Shown: positions 53,101-62,344, counted from the stretch's first letter. The stretch: DNA of 64,000 bases from Asparagopsis taxiformis (GCA_030407315.1 JALQPE010000101.1:1-64000); one strand, 5' to 3'. Notes: generated by a model not told the origin, from the sequence alone. Numbers and translations: made by a program.

Positions 53101-54431
53101 TTGTTATCCTTCGATTCTTCAGAGGCGTGTAGATCTTGCTCAGATGGTGCGGCTGGATGTTTGCGCTTTCGTTGAATAACAGGGGTTTCCTCGTCATCCG
53201 AAATTTCAGAATTCGTACTTTCTCGCTCCTCTGATTCATCCGAACCGCATGGGCTATCTATAGCTGCAGAATACACAGACGCTGATGATCTTCGTTGCCC
53301 ACGCTTACGAGTCACACGCCGGTTTTCTCCTGCAATATGATTCGCACCTTCTGTCCCTCGGTGCTCTGCAATAGCCACATTTGAATTAGCATTTTCTTGC
53401 TCTTGTCTTCTTCGACTCTTTCGTTGATTGACATCACCTTCCCGTTGTGATGGCGATGTGCTGTGAGACTTCTCTGCGCCAGATACACTCGGTGAACGCT
53501 TTTCAAAGCCAACAGATTGAGTGGACGATTTCAAATCTGTGTCAGCTGTGGTATGAGACTTGAGCATAGGTGTGTCAGAAGAACTTGACCGGTTTGATTG
53601 TTCTGGAGATAGCGAGCCGTCTTCCGAGTCTTCACGACTGATGGATGCTTCATTGCTTGCCTCTAGTTTGCTATCTTCGAAAGCCTCTGAAGCTAGGCGA
53701 GAATCAGGAGAATAGAATGGCGTAGATCTACGCCTTGTAGAACTGCTTTGTGGCCCAGACTTTCCATTTTGGGTATTCGTAGGTGCGCATGAAACATCGT
53801 TTGGCTTTTCAACTTGTCGCCTCTTGGAACGCCTCGGAGATAAAGAAGATTTTTCATTAGCTGGCCGCTTGACAATCTTCTGTCCTGAAGTTAAGTTATT
53901 TGTTTTGGCGTCGATCGCATGCTCCAAAGTTTGATCATGCTCGCTTTTGACTGCATTATCGACATTATCTTTATCGGTAGACTCGATATTGCGATCCGTG
54001 CGCGTGCGGAGATTTCGTTTAGTCTTGATAATTTGAGCGCGTGGCTTAGGGCCCTTTGTTATCGGAACAGCCTGCTTACGAGTTTTCATGCGACTGGACC
54101 TGGTGATTTTGGTTTGAGTTTTTTGGGTTACGGAGGCAAGTTGGTCATCGGAGATAGTTGGAATGTCATCGGCGCGCTGCAGACTTGATGGTGATGGGGG
54201 TCGTTCTGGTTGAGAAGAGGGAGGTTGGCGCTGCTGGCGAGAATCCTTGTTGGGAGGTCGGGCGATAGATTCGCATTGGTCAAGTTCGCGTGAAAGTAGC
54301 TGGAAAGAGTCTGCCGCATATTGAGATATCCAGGAGAAATGCTTGTCAGCTTCTGCTAGAACCTTGTTGAGTTGAGTTGCATTAAACTCTTGCAGAGCCT
54401 TCAGATCGCGTTCAATCTCCGTTGAACCCAT
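50190..54431 (-). CDS. INCENP-like chromosomal passenger protein, 1413 aa
   Basis: An intact 1413-codon frame (ATG at 54431, MGSTEIERDLKALQEF). The N-terminal 60 residues are helical. A very long Ser/Lys/Glu-rich disordered region follows. Residues ~1145-1265 form a highly charged Glu/Arg/Lys segment (QKRQKEDQERREAEIAARRE), like the single alpha-helix of INCENP. An IN-box lies near residues 1335-1385 (KKRIPAWAQKRNVMAQAKEQ, then DLIFRRPQSINLEDAF), the module that binds and activates Aurora kinase. INCENP scaffolds the chromosomal passenger complex at centromeres and the spindle midzone. The domain order and IN-box support the call; the middle has no recognisable homology. Confidence 0.88.
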   Translation of the reverse strand: MGSTEIERDLKALQEFNATQLNKVLAEADKHFSWISQYAADSFQLLSRELDQCESIARPPNKDSRQQRQPPSSQPERPPSPSSLQRADDIPTISDDQLASVTQKTQTKITRSSRMKTRKQAVPITKGPKPRAQIIKTKRNLRTRTDRNIESTDKDNVDNAVKSEHDQTLEHAIDAKTNNLTSGQKIVKRPANEKSSLSPRRSKRRQVEKPNDVSCAPTNTQNGKSGPQSSSTRRRSTPFYSPDSRLASEAFEDSKLEASNEASISREDSEDGSLSPEQSNRSSSSDTPMLKSHTTADTDLKSSTQSVGFEKRSPSVSGAEKSHSTSPSQREGDVNQRKSRRRQEQENANSNVAIAEHRGTEGANHIAGENRRVTRKRGQRRSSASVYSAAIDSPCGSDESEERESTNSEISDDEETPVIQRKRKHPAAPSEQDLHASEESKDNKRGPSSNLDSSPEISQKVIEPETRDSCSPSLTKKAKYLPRVEGKNKTPSKIEEAVRTQRGSGHHNDNKGDRIESQQVESGNPKKATDEGLPFLAPEPTQSLDDVETVEAREMTSRSVREDEINHTTEVAPSSASNTISKDLLRGEDVKTASAAVEAKISSPPQSPECHGKNQTCSPNSKDQPSTGTDRAGAVSMRPSIPPRRFNVDKDGKINVKSIGLLSEMAPTSSVNNLRGPAIPNNSVGSRLFKPSQGVYSAANPSSLARGVVGNKSFSSRRDGVVQHTLGARAPLQAATMPVSETHGASHAFEAQDSLERNVTRTDAYINNSIKLGGFVEPQHFQKSGHDHETSRSHGAPSSTQQLDGTDRNVMHHGNSRKPEISDVAERAPVNSGMTSADGKDNRFKSKPHPFPAHVADKNSEAMDLPVSQQQIAFKSTRYLDSEGEPKTAPLKLQKRPRVARSNAKSALRSRIESVRANKSGSSINSATLASASTIGRSSNGNSTLDSLAGEGIFAPSSLMTTSYVPPPLIPSMSHATQEKSNFEASRLVSSAKPDDMKKKKVSFGEMPVSSKAQKDGVAKQEPRRESDLVQKSPPRPERKLPTLEEEILPLQKEKVSKVSSDVEYMNNTSAYKTLPSPEQSGDARSSEESDGEKMSSRRESDADVDRANSSTEEQHDTAAPSTLSNIVSTVTSFLPTASSIFGAATSVSKESEAELIQKRQKEDQERREAEIAARREAQRIAKQQEAEEKKERAEKRRRMLEHAERVKEEKRQAKERSRLQKKREDEMLRRKQKEEEDRKKEERRQRVAEKKRALEKEAEARKQRVLGERGGAAGGKGKVGSSRGGGNSGKEAKRDEFTSYEMTVRKRPSLTSDDDSCNSPKKRIPAWAQKRNVMAQAKEQADAEEGDLIFRRPQSINLEDAFASTKTRKRRYRNRTSSAAWTHDRLTSREEMEFKHTARIESEFVEKGGYLQ

Positions 54432-54843
54432 TATGTGGAGATGAAAACGGAAGCTGGACGACTAGTGCACCAAGTACATGATGGATTTCAGTTAGGTTGT
54501 GGCAACACTGAACTTGACTTGGGCAACGCCGGTCATTCAGTAGTTTGGTCGCGTGAGTACTCAAGATATGTCTACCTACGGAAAGCTGCCACATACCGCA
54601 TTAGAACACCAACTTCAAATATTTGAAAACCGGCTATCATACTTTGAATACATTTAAAAAATGGTGGGAACCGGGGCAATACAACCAAGCCATCATTTCA
54701 AACCCCTACAGTACATCGTCGTGACGAAGATGGTTTCAAGGTGCTCGAAGGATTATAGATCTTTTATCTTCTTCAATGTCTCCCAGGACTAAGACTATTT
54801 CTCCCTCAAAGCAATTTGCAATACTACCTGTCGCATTGGACTG
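54432..54843. other. intergenic region between INCENP and CTP synthase genes
   Basis: About 410 bp on a shared transcription strand. It should hold the 3' end of the CTP synthase gene and the INCENP promoter. No distinct motif was recognised. Confidence 0.4.
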
Positions 54844-56685
54844 TCATACTTCACCAGACCACGGGTCTTGACTTCGAATAGAGCCCATCACATGAACCAC
54901 TGACTTTCTGTCAAGCGGCATCTTAGCCGCTGCCATAATTAATCCAACGAATGGAGGTGAAGGTCTACCAGGTCGACTTAAAAATTCAGGGTGGTACTGT
55001 GTTCCAAAGAAGAAAGGATGACCTTGCAGTTCCAAAATTTCCATTCGTTTCCCACTTTCATCCATCCCCACAAACCGAATTGATCCCTCTCCTTCAAGCG
55101 CAGCTACAACATCAGGGTTCACTTCATATCGATGCCGGTGTCGTTCGAAAATTTCATTCCTACCGTACAGCCACGATGCCAAGCAGTCATCAGTCTTGAT
55201 CATAGTCTTTCTAGCTCCCAATCGCATAGTCCCACCCATTTTCGTTTTGTCCACCTCAGGCATGTAGATCACAGCCTTTACCAACGCATTCGGATCCATC
55301 TCAGCTGAATTAGCCTTCGCATCATGCAACACATTTCGAACTGCTTCAACTGCTGCCATTTGCATCCCGAGGCAGATTCCCAGAAACGGTTTTCTTTTCG
55401 AACGAGCATAGGCGATCGCCTTAATCTTTCCTTCAACTCCTCGGTCTCCAAATCCACCAGGTACCAATATCCCATCCGCTTGCTTGATAGTCTCCCATGC
55501 GGCCTCATACTTTTGTACAGCTGAACCTGGGCTCACTGATGCTGACCTTGGATGCTCTGCAACCAGAGAGCCATTGGCTGGTGATGTTGTGGATGTCGCT
55601 TCGTTCAAGCCATCATTGGGAGTTTCTAAATCACTCGATTCTACCCAATTGACTTGAACATGTCTACCCACAGCCATACCAGCATGCTCGATTGCGCGAA
55701 TTACCGACAAATATGCATCAGACAGGCCTGTATATTTGCCGACGAGACAGATTGTCAGTGGTTCATTTGTGGTCTCAGCTGTCGCGGCCATCCTTGCCCA
55801 TTTTTCCAGTCTGGTCGGTAGACGCCATACTAATTGCAGTGAACGAATAAGTAAGTTACAAACACCTTGCTCTTGAAGCATCATTGGTATACGATAAGTG
55901 TTTGACACATCATGGACGGAGGCTACTGCATCACCAGCGACTTGGCAGAACAGCGCCAACTTCTTCTTCGTTTCTGGTAGTAGAGGACGCTCAGAACGAC
56001 AAACTATTAGTTGGGGTGACAACCCCATAGACGAAAGATTCTTAACACCATGTTGGGTGGGCTTTGTTTTTTGTTCTCCAACCACTCCCAACTCAGGTAC
56101 GAGAGAAACAAAGACAGAACAAAAGTTGACATCACCAACATTGTAGCGCAATTGACGTAAAGCTTCAACAAACGGCATAGACTCGATGTCACCGACAGTT
56201 CCACCAAGCTCAATGACACAAATTTCAGGCACCTCGCCATTCTGATCTGGAGTAGTTGCAACTCTCATGATCCATTCTTGAATGGCGTCTGTAATATGAG
56301 GAACCACTTGAACTGTCTTTCCAAGATAAGCTCCCTTACGCTCTTTCTCTAGAACCTGTGAATAAATCTTACCGGTGGTGATGTTATTATCGCTGGAGAG
56401 TACCACATCCAGAAAACGCTCGTAATTTCCAAGGTCAAGGTCAGCTTCTCCACCATCGTTGAGGACGAAAACCTCGCCGTGTTCAAAAGGAGACATTGTA
56501 CCAGCATCAGTGTTCAAGTATGGATCAATCTTGATAGCAGTAACACGCCATCCACAACATTTTAGAAGGACACCGAGCGAGGAAGCAGTCAGGCCTTTTC
56601 CAATACCGGATATAACGCCTCCTGAAACCAGGACGAATTTGACAGGGCAAGTAGGCGCGGAATTAGTACCATGGTACTGATACAT
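54844..56685 (-). CDS. CTP synthase
   Basis: This 613-residue enzyme aminates UTP to CTP using glutamine, the last step of de novo CTP synthesis, in the cytosol. The N-terminal synthetase domain has the P-loop-like KFVLVSGGVISGIGKGLTAS (residues ~16-35), IKIDPYLNTDAGTMSPFEHG and VCVIELGGTVGDIESMPF-type motifs. The C-terminal glutamine amidotransferase domain has GGFGDRG, the nucleophile Cys near residue 438 (FLGICLGMQMA), and GTQYHPEF with the catalytic His and Glu. A Ser/Ala/Pro-rich linker of about 45 residues between the domains explains the slightly greater length. All key motifs are intact and no introns are present. Confidence 0.97.
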   Translation of the reverse strand: MYQYHGTNSAPTCPVKFVLVSGGVISGIGKGLTASSLGVLLKCCGWRVTAIKIDPYLNTDAGTMSPFEHGEVFVLNDGGEADLDLGNYERFLDVVLSSDNNITTGKIYSQVLEKERKGAYLGKTVQVVPHITDAIQEWIMRVATTPDQNGEVPEICVIELGGTVGDIESMPFVEALRQLRYNVGDVNFCSVFVSLVPELGVVGEQKTKPTQHGVKNLSSMGLSPQLIVCRSERPLLPETKKKLALFCQVAGDAVASVHDVSNTYRIPMMLQEQGVCNLLIRSLQLVWRLPTRLEKWARMAATAETTNEPLTICLVGKYTGLSDAYLSVIRAIEHAGMAVGRHVQVNWVESSDLETPNDGLNEATSTTSPANGSLVAEHPRSASVSPGSAVQKYEAAWETIKQADGILVPGGFGDRGVEGKIKAIAYARSKRKPFLGICLGMQMAAVEAVRNVLHDAKANSAEMDPNALVKAVIYMPEVDKTKMGGTMRLGARKTMIKTDDCLASWLYGRNEIFERHRHRYEVNPDVVAALEGEGSIRFVGMDESGKRMEILELQGHPFFFGTQYHPEFLSRPGRPSPPFVGLIMAAAKMPLDRKSVVHVMGSIRSQDPWSGEV

Positions 56686-56947
56686 TGCAATGCAGAGAAC
56701 TGAAGCAGTAACTGGTCTGGGATGCTTCAGGTCGGAAAGGTATGTGTGGACGACGAATGGCCGTCGACGTATTCCAAGATACTTAACGCTTGCTGTGTTC
56801 TGTTGAGATACCGTCTTGCCGTGATTGCCCGGCGATGAAAAAAATATATATCAAATTTCTGTCGTCTCTGACGTGTACCACAACATAAAATCCGTCTCTC
56901 GATTTGATCCGCGCTGCGAAAACGGTTCCACTGATGCCGTTCAATCA
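56686..56947. promoter_or_regulatory. bidirectional promoter region between CTP synthase and PTH2
   Basis: The starts at 56685 (minus) and 56948 (plus) are only about 260 bp apart, so the two housekeeping genes share this region. An AAAAAATATATA run near 56838 could be a TATA-like element; this is speculative. Confidence 0.45.
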
Positions 56948-57634
56948 ATGGGCTCAATGAACCAGAAGCACAGGTTCGACCAGCAACAAAATCACCCCAT
57001 GTTTGCGAGTGTCACGCTGCATGATGCCATTACGGGTGGTGTTGGAATCGCAACAGGCTTTATTCTTGGCCTATGCACAAATTTATTTTGGCGGAGGATA
57101 ACAGGGAGACATCTTCGGTTACTTTCGTCTGAAAGCGATAGCGAAGAAGATATCGATGACTCGAGCAGATTTGCGCCTACCGGTCGTGTTGAAAACCATA
57201 AATTGGTTTTGTGCGTTCGTACGGATCTCAAAATGCAGAGGGGGAAAATCGCTGCGCAAGTTGGTCACGCCACTCTAGGTGCATACAAGAAAGCTGCGCA
57301 GAAAGACAGAAGTTCTCTCCACTATTGGGAAGTCAATGCACAGCCGAAAATCGCCTTACAGATTAAATCGTTTGCGGAGGCTCGGTCTTTGGAACAAAGT
57401 GCTCGAAGCCGCGGGCTTGTAACCTATATGGTGTATGATGCAGGTCGCACTCAAGTTGCAGCGGTAAGTATCATTATATTTCATTCACCATTCACATAGA
57501 CGCAGTCCGTGTGCTCTAACATAGCAATCCTGAACAAACCTCTCCGTATCCAGGGAAGCATGACTGTATTGGCAATAGGTCCTGGTCCTGTGAGCGTGGT
57601 AGACCAGGTCACCAAGTCATTGAAGCTTCTGTAA
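56948..57634 (+). CDS. PTH2: peptidyl-tRNA hydrolase 2 (two exons)
   Basis: Exons 56948-57463 and 57554-57634 encode 198 residues. The start is the first ATG in frame (MGSMNQKHRF). A hydrophobic segment (ITGGVGIATGFILGLCTNLF) precedes the catalytic domain and may anchor the protein in the mitochondrial outer membrane, as in animal PTRH2. The domain shows HKLVLCVRTDLKMQRGKIAA, QVGHATLGAYKK, the KIALQIKS region and DAGRTQVAA, then GSMTVLAIGPGP in exon 2. Pth2 enzymes release tRNA from stalled peptidyl-tRNA. The exon join restores the conserved RTQxAAGS motif. Confidence 0.93.
57464..57553 (+). other. 90-bp GT-AG intron of PTH2
   Basis: The donor GCG|GTAAGT and acceptor TATCCAG|GGAAG split the conserved AAGS motif between codons (phase 0). 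It is the only intron in this window that I can support by protein continuity. No obvious branch point could be chosen. Confidence 0.9.
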
Positions 57635-57746
57635 ACTTACCTGAACGACAACTACTTTGGTTTTCTAAACCACAGAAATGAAGAGAGACGTGACTTAGTC
57701 GACAATGCAATTTTGCAAGCATGGAAGCTAGCGATTCTGCAAAAGC

Positions 57747-58541
57747 TTACCTGTACCATGTGCGCACATAGAATATTTCGAACGCATTTGGTAAAGTATT
57801 CTTATGGCATCCACCAATTTCAGGTAAACCGAACCAATGCGGAAACGATTCTGAATCAAGCTGAAGATGAAGTGGCTGATGGAAGTGTCTATTTTCCTCG
57901 CGCCGAACCAAGCGGTCATTAAAGTACCATTCCATCTTGTCAGCTTGCCAGTTGAAGCCGACCTTGATGGGCTCAGTGCTCAAGTCAAATTCCATATCAT
58001 AGACTTTCGGAGAATTGTACTTTATTCCCTCTGGATGTCGATGAACATGCATGTTAGTGTTGAACAGCTGACAGTACGGCCTCTCGTATTCATTGGGTTT
58101 ATCAGACGTAGAATACTCAAATACATTGATCTCCGTCCATATGTGTGGTTGATTGTTTGTAAACCAGAACGCACTGGAAATTTTGCTGTCCATTAGGCGA
58201 CAATATATTTCAAAGTAACCGTAAAGTCTCGCTTTGTTAGTTCGCACAAAAGCTGTGGAAAAGTGTTTGTACGATCTGGGATATCCCGACGGGGCAACAT
58301 CTTCTCTTGATCGCAGCTTCAGAGAGCCATTCCCAAAAATAACATTCTCCTTTTTGAAGAACGACGGAGCTCGCCCAAGCCAATCTTTACTTTCAGTCTT
58401 CCATTGATGCCTACGGATACAAAACCTGGTAGGCTTTCGCTCAAACTCATCCGACATATCGCGGTCTTCAGCCCATGAGAAGTTCAAGCCAGGGTTGATG
58501 CGTGGAGATGATTTGAATGGTTGATTGCGTGGATGTCTCAT
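57747..58541 (-). CDS. GH16-family glycosyl hydrolase-like protein, 264 aa
   Basis: GH16 enzymes cut beta-linked polysaccharides such as laminarin, agar or carrageenan, or remodel wall glycans. The frame begins MRHPRNQPFK and soon shows the family entry motif NFSWAEDRDMSDEFERKP. It then has GYFEIYCRLMD, the catalytic strand WTEINVFEYS (E137, N139, E142), and FNWQADKMEWYFNDRLV (typical x-W-x-x-x-x-I-x-W-Y-x-D region). The usual motif is ExDxxE; the middle Asp is Asn here, so activity may be altered. No signal peptide is present from this start. Upstream sequence is protein-like in another frame (near 58547-58620), hinting at a missing exon or lost N-terminus. Confidence 0.8.
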   Translation of the reverse strand: MRHPRNQPFKSSPRINPGLNFSWAEDRDMSDEFERKPTRFCIRRHQWKTESKDWLGRAPSFFKKENVIFGNGSLKLRSREDVAPSGYPRSYKHFSTAFVRTNKARLYGYFEIYCRLMDSKISSAFWFTNNQPHIWTEINVFEYSTSDKPNEYERPYCQLFNTNMHVHRHPEGIKYNSPKVYDMEFDLSTEPIKVGFNWQADKMEWYFNDRLVRREENRHFHQPLHLQLDSESFPHWFGLPEIGGCHKNTLPNAFEIFYVRTWYR

Positions 58542-59061
58542 AGTTTCAAGATGTTTCGGTCATCAATAGTACTAAGTTCTTTTACGTAAAAGGTTCCATT
58601 CCATTTTCCAGAGTGATATGTTCTAATGTCGAGATTTTGGACTAAGCAACGCTGAGAAGGTCAATAATAGTATTCTTAAAGAACATCGATGGTGTACTTT
58701 TTGAAAGCATCGCCTAGGGCCACAGATTCGGATGAGGATAGAGAGTCGGATTTGGCAGAAGAGTCTCGAGAGATACAAACATGCTTGACCAGAGAGATTT
58801 CTAGAGAAGAAATAACGGACCCCAAGTCTACAACAGGAAAATGTGTGCACATAGGTTCTTGTGCGTACCGCAAGTTGCTACATAGTCGCCGATTTTCTCT
58901 GGATAAAATTGTGCAATGCAGCGCGCGGAGCGATCCGTTTTATGCTTTCTTCGTCTCGAGTTTATTTTGAAGATATAGTCTCTAGAGGTTGAAATTAGGA
59001 CTGAAGCGTATCAAGGTTCACAACTTCAGCACCGTTTGTTCTGCAGTCTATGTTACAATAT
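58542..59061. other. GH16 upstream region
   Basis: The minus-strand reading at 58547-58620 (SGKWNGTFYVKEL and following) looks protein-like but stops before joining the GH16 frame. A 93-codon plus-strand frame (58689-58970) is not recognisable. No gene is called here. Confidence 0.4.
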
Positions 59062-59844
59062 TTAATCCATTTCTGGAACGACATATCGCATGAAGACCAT
59101 GTCTGAGTCCCGGAGCCACATCCAAGGAATATTACCGTCAAATCCACTGCCAGCTGCTTTAGTTGATATCGTTGGTAGATGCCAGGCTTGGACATCAAAT
59201 GAATTTTGCAGCCATCCTGCCTGATAATCGGAGTGACACCTCCAGTTCTCATCCACAGTTCTCGTTTCCATCTTCAAGTCTGTAAAACGAAACTTGATTC
59301 CATACGAGTCGTTCGTGGATCGCTTTGCTAGTATTGCAATAACTGAGCCTGGACAGATGTCTGTCGAAACAGTTTTGTATTCGCCATTCCTGGAGAAGCC
59401 AACTTCCTTGTCGTCAATGAACAATTGGAATTGCTGCTGTCCCTGGATGTGGAATGTGACTGTCTCTCCTGTCACCTGATAAGGGACTTCCTTGTAGGAT
59501 TCAATACAATCAATTTCATTGACGTCGTCGTCAGTCGTCCTTCCAAACGTGGTAATCTCTGCACGCGCATATGATTTGACAGTCTTCTTGGAGCAAATTG
59601 AGTCTGATGCACAATCACATTTGTAGCCACTTGCACATCCACCAATCGTACATTTGCCCATCTTCATATGAACGGGTTTATAGCAAATACTGTCTTTTCC
59701 GGCTGGCATGAGCGAACAATGGCAATGGGTAGAATTTGATATGCAATTTTGCGCCCTGACTGTAGTTGCCAATGTCACATTGCTTTCAGAACCAGCAAGC
59801 AGAATAACAGACAAAAGGATAGACAAATATAGCACAAGCTTCAT
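59062..59844 (-). CDS. secreted cysteine-rich protein, 260 aa
   Basis: ATG at 59844 gives a clear signal peptide (MKLVLYLSILLSVILLAGS), so the protein is probably exported to the wall or apoplast. Residues ~35-90 are Cys-rich (CHCSLMPAGKDSIC, CTIGGCASGYKCDC, SDSICSKK), likely disulfide-bonded. The remainder looks beta-rich (VTFHIQGQQQFQLFIDDKEV) and ends in a Trp-rich segment (GNIPWMWLRDSDMVF), perhaps a sugar-binding fold. I do not recognise a named family. It lies next to, and on the same strand as, the GH16-like gene, so a cell-wall role is possible but inferred. Confidence 0.75.
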   Translation of the reverse strand: MKLVLYLSILLSVILLAGSESNVTLATTVRAQNCISNSTHCHCSLMPAGKDSICYKPVHMKMGKCTIGGCASGYKCDCASDSICSKKTVKSYARAEITTFGRTTDDDVNEIDCIESYKEVPYQVTGETVTFHIQGQQQFQLFIDDKEVGFSRNGEYKTVSTDICPGSVIAILAKRSTNDSYGIKFRFTDLKMETRTVDENWRCHSDYQAGWLQNSFDVQAWHLPTISTKAAGSGFDGNIPWMWLRDSDMVFMRYVVPEMD

Positions 59845-59940
59845 GATAGTGGTTTTGTCTTGTTCGGTTGCAAAGCTTTCGTAAAGAAGAATGGAATGTT
59901 GTGGACTTGAAGATGATGTAGTCGAGCATGGTAATGGCGT

Positions 59941-59951
59941 CTTTATATAGT
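59941..59951 (-). promoter_or_regulatory. TATA box of the secreted-protein gene
   Basis: The minus strand reads ACTATATAAAG about 100 bp upstream of the ATG at 59844. This is a good TATA match at a plausible distance. Confidence 0.55.
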
Positions 59952-60271
59952 TTGAATGGTTGCTCAAGGGACGGCCATAAACGATGGATATCTACAAGCC
60001 AGCGATCCGAGCAATCAATACGTTGGGAATCAATAGAAACCATAGAACAAAGTTCTTCAAGCGTAGTGACGGAAAGGGCTTCCTCGCTTTCGATCGGAAT
60101 GTAGCGTTGAACGGGATCAAATGTTTTGGTGATATTGGTTTATTTCAAAAATTTCAATTTTGGCATCCTTACATCATTCATTCACTTGCTGATGAGCAGC
60201 GGAGAGGCCAAGAGACACATGGTCATTGTTCGTTTTGAAGACGAACTCAATTCTCCTCAAATCGATCCGAT

Positions 60272-60880
60272 ATGGATAGCGAGATAATGACATTCGCACG
60301 GGAGGCGACCAACTCCACTTCGGCACTTGCGGCCGATTACTCAATCTTCCAATCTTGTTGGTGGTTTTGGTTCATGCCCGCATGTTATGGCTACTACTTT
60401 GAACTATTCGAATCAATCTCCCCGTATCTATGGAGCTCCTTGGGAGTCGTCTTCGCAATTGGAGTATCAGTGCTCGGTTCTGCATGGGGCATTTTCATTA
60501 CTGGAACTTCGCTCCTTTCGGCTGCCATCAAGCATCCTCGTATTAGCAGCAAGAACCTTGTGAGCGTTATTTTTGCCGAGGCGTGCGCCATTTACGGTGT
60601 CATCATGGCTATCATTTTGCAAGCAAAAATTGTCGAGGCTGAGGAAGGTCTTCCGTCGGCCTACGCCGGATACGCGCTCTTCGCAGCAGGCTTGACGGTT
60701 GGCTTGTCCAATTTGTTCTGTGGGCTCAGTGTGGGTGTTGTGGGATCATCGTGTGCGCTATCAGATGCCCAGAATAGTTCTCTTTTCGTGAGGATCTTGA
60801 TCGTGGAGATTTTCGCCTCGGCGCTCGGTTTGTTCGGTGTCATCATCGGTATCATCATGGCTTCTAAAGTCCTTGTGTAA
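60272..60880 (+). CDS. VMA16: V-type ATPase c'' proteolipid subunit
   Basis: This 202-residue, highly hydrophobic protein has about five TM segments. It forms part of the rotating proton-carrying ring of the V-ATPase, which acidifies vacuoles and other endomembrane compartments. The buried proton-binding Glu is E103 in [14 protein letters not shown], matching the key site of c'' subunits. A second Glu (E179, [16 protein letters not shown]) occupies the equivalent place in the last repeat. The extra N-terminal TM region ([18 protein letters not shown]) distinguishes c'' from c. Length and motifs are those of the family, with no introns. Confidence 0.95.
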   Translation: MDSEIMTFAREATNSTSALAADYSIFQSCWWFWFMPACYGYYFELFESISPYLWSSLGVVFAIGVSVLGSAWGIFITGTSLLSAAIKHPRISSKNLVSVIFAEACAIYGVIMAIILQAKIVEAEEGLPSAYAGYALFAAGLTVGLSNLFCGLSVGVVGSSCALSDAQNSSLFVRILIVEIFASALGLFGVIIGIIMASKVLV

Positions 60881-61003
60881 ACTTTATTCTCTAGTTTGTT
60901 TGTATTAGCACTAACTTGGGCTTGAGTACAAATGCGCGCCAACTCGTTGCATCTTTGCAAGCTCCTTGAAAATTGTGGCCCGTCAAATAATAACACTCTG
61001 CAA

Positions 61004-62344
61004 TTATTCTTCTTCGTGTTCCTCAACAAGAACACTCAGTCTATCGATAACATCGCGGAAAGTCGGTCGGCTGTCAGGATCCGATTTCCAGCAGTCCTCC
61101 ATTAGTGATCGATATCTTTGGTCGCAACCATCATCTACCTCTGGCATATTTCCATCAATGACATTGGTGAATATATCTAGATGCGAACGTCCCTTGAAAA
61201 CAATATCTCGAGTGTACAATTCCCACATTACCGTTCCAAATGAAAACAAGTCCGCTTTCTCGGTATACGGGTCGTTAACAAGCACTTCGGGTGCTGCAAA
61301 GTGCACGGTTCCAACCGCACTCATTACTTCGTCCGAGCAGAGGCGTGATAGTCCGAAATCGCATATCTTCACATTCATTCCGCGATCGACCAGCAGATTT
61401 GTTGTTTTCAAATCCCTGTGAATTATCGGAGTCTCTAGGGAATGTAAGTAATCCATTCCTTGAGCCGTATCGAGAGCCCATCGCACTCGAAGATGCAATT
61501 CCAATGGAATTAACGCTCCGTTCTTTTTCGAGACTAAAAGATCGCGAACGTTTCCACGCGACATCAGCTCGGTAACAATACAAATTTTTGTGGGTTCCAC
61601 ACATATTCCCATGAACAATACAATGTTCGGATGACGCAGCTTACAATTCACTTCCGCTTCGGCTGAGAAATATTTAAGATTGTTCTGTGTGTCACCCTCA
61701 TCTTCACGGGGAATTGTTTTGACCGCTACTTTGGTACCATTCAATTTGCCGATGGTCACCATTCCGAATGAACTATGGCCAATAGTTCTTCCCAATGATA
61801 AATCCTTGTAATTTATCATCCAGTGCTCAGAGAGAGAACTCGTTGAAGCAGTGGAGCTCATATCTCTGATTGGGTCCGTGGATGCATGTCGCGTTAGTAC
61901 CGCCGATGGACCCTTCTTCGTTCGCTGCGCCTCCGCTCTGTCCGGGAAGTTGTTATCTCGCAGCGCAGGGATGTCGCGTTCACTGAGCGAGGAATCCAAA
62001 CTATTTTCTGTTCCAAAGGTCCTCGCTTCCAAAACAGCCATATTTGAAGACATCTGGCCCAGAGACTGCACGCTGTGATGGACAATATCACTTCCAGCAT
62101 CAGAAGAAGCGATATCGTGTTTGTTCTTGGGCGAATCCCACGGTTTGTCGCCAACTTCCCTCGCAGAGACTGGTGACGTCACGAATCCTTTGTTCCTTGG
62201 ACTTAGCAGAGAGAGAACTGAGAATCCTTTTGCCATCGACTTTGATTTGAAAGGACTTCTGTCCGTGGACGAAGACGATCCGAATAGTTTCAGAGTCCTG
62301 TCTGCGTTGCGAGGCGACTTGTTCTTTCTTCCAAACACTTTCAT
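61004..62344 (-). CDS. TKL/Raf-like protein kinase, 446 aa
   Basis: A Ser-rich N-terminal region (1-175) with several SP/TP sites precedes a kinase domain (~180-440). The glycine loop is GRTIGHSSFGMV, the ATP-binding Lys is K209 (TKVAVKTI), the catalytic loop is HRDLKTTN (309-316), then DFG (329-331) and APE (351-353). The HRDLK(T/S)xN and GxxxFxAPE features are those of the TKL group (Raf/MLK/CTR1-like). The second glycine of the loop is replaced by Ser, which some kinases tolerate. It is probably a Ser/Thr signalling kinase; its pathway is unknown. It is convergent with the V-ATPase gene, 120 bp away. Confidence 0.92.
   Translation of the reverse strand: MKVFGRKNKSPRNADRTLKLFGSSSSTDRSPFKSKSMAKGFSVLSLLSPRNKGFVTSPVSAREVGDKPWDSPKNKHDIASSDAGSDIVHHSVQSLGQMSSNMAVLEARTFGTENSLDSSLSERDIPALRDNNFPDRAEAQRTKKGPSAVLTRHASTDPIRDMSSTASTSSLSEHWMINYKDLSLGRTIGHSSFGMVTIGKLNGTKVAVKTIPREDEGDTQNNLKYFSAEAEVNCKLRHPNIVLFMGICVEPTKICIVTELMSRGNVRDLLVSKKNGALIPLELHLRVRWALDTAQGMDYLHSLETPIIHRDLKTTNLLVDRGMNVKICDFGLSRLCSDEVMSAVGTVHFAAPEVLVNDPYTEKADLFSFGTVMWELYTRDIVFKGRSHLDIFTNVIDGNMPEVDDGCDQRYRSLMEDCWKSDPDSRPTFRDVIDRLSVLVEEHEEE

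Noticed and set aside
58689..58970. 93-codon acidic plus-strand frame between the GH16-like and secreted-protein genes.
   Set aside because: It is short and acidic with no recognisable family, so it is not called.
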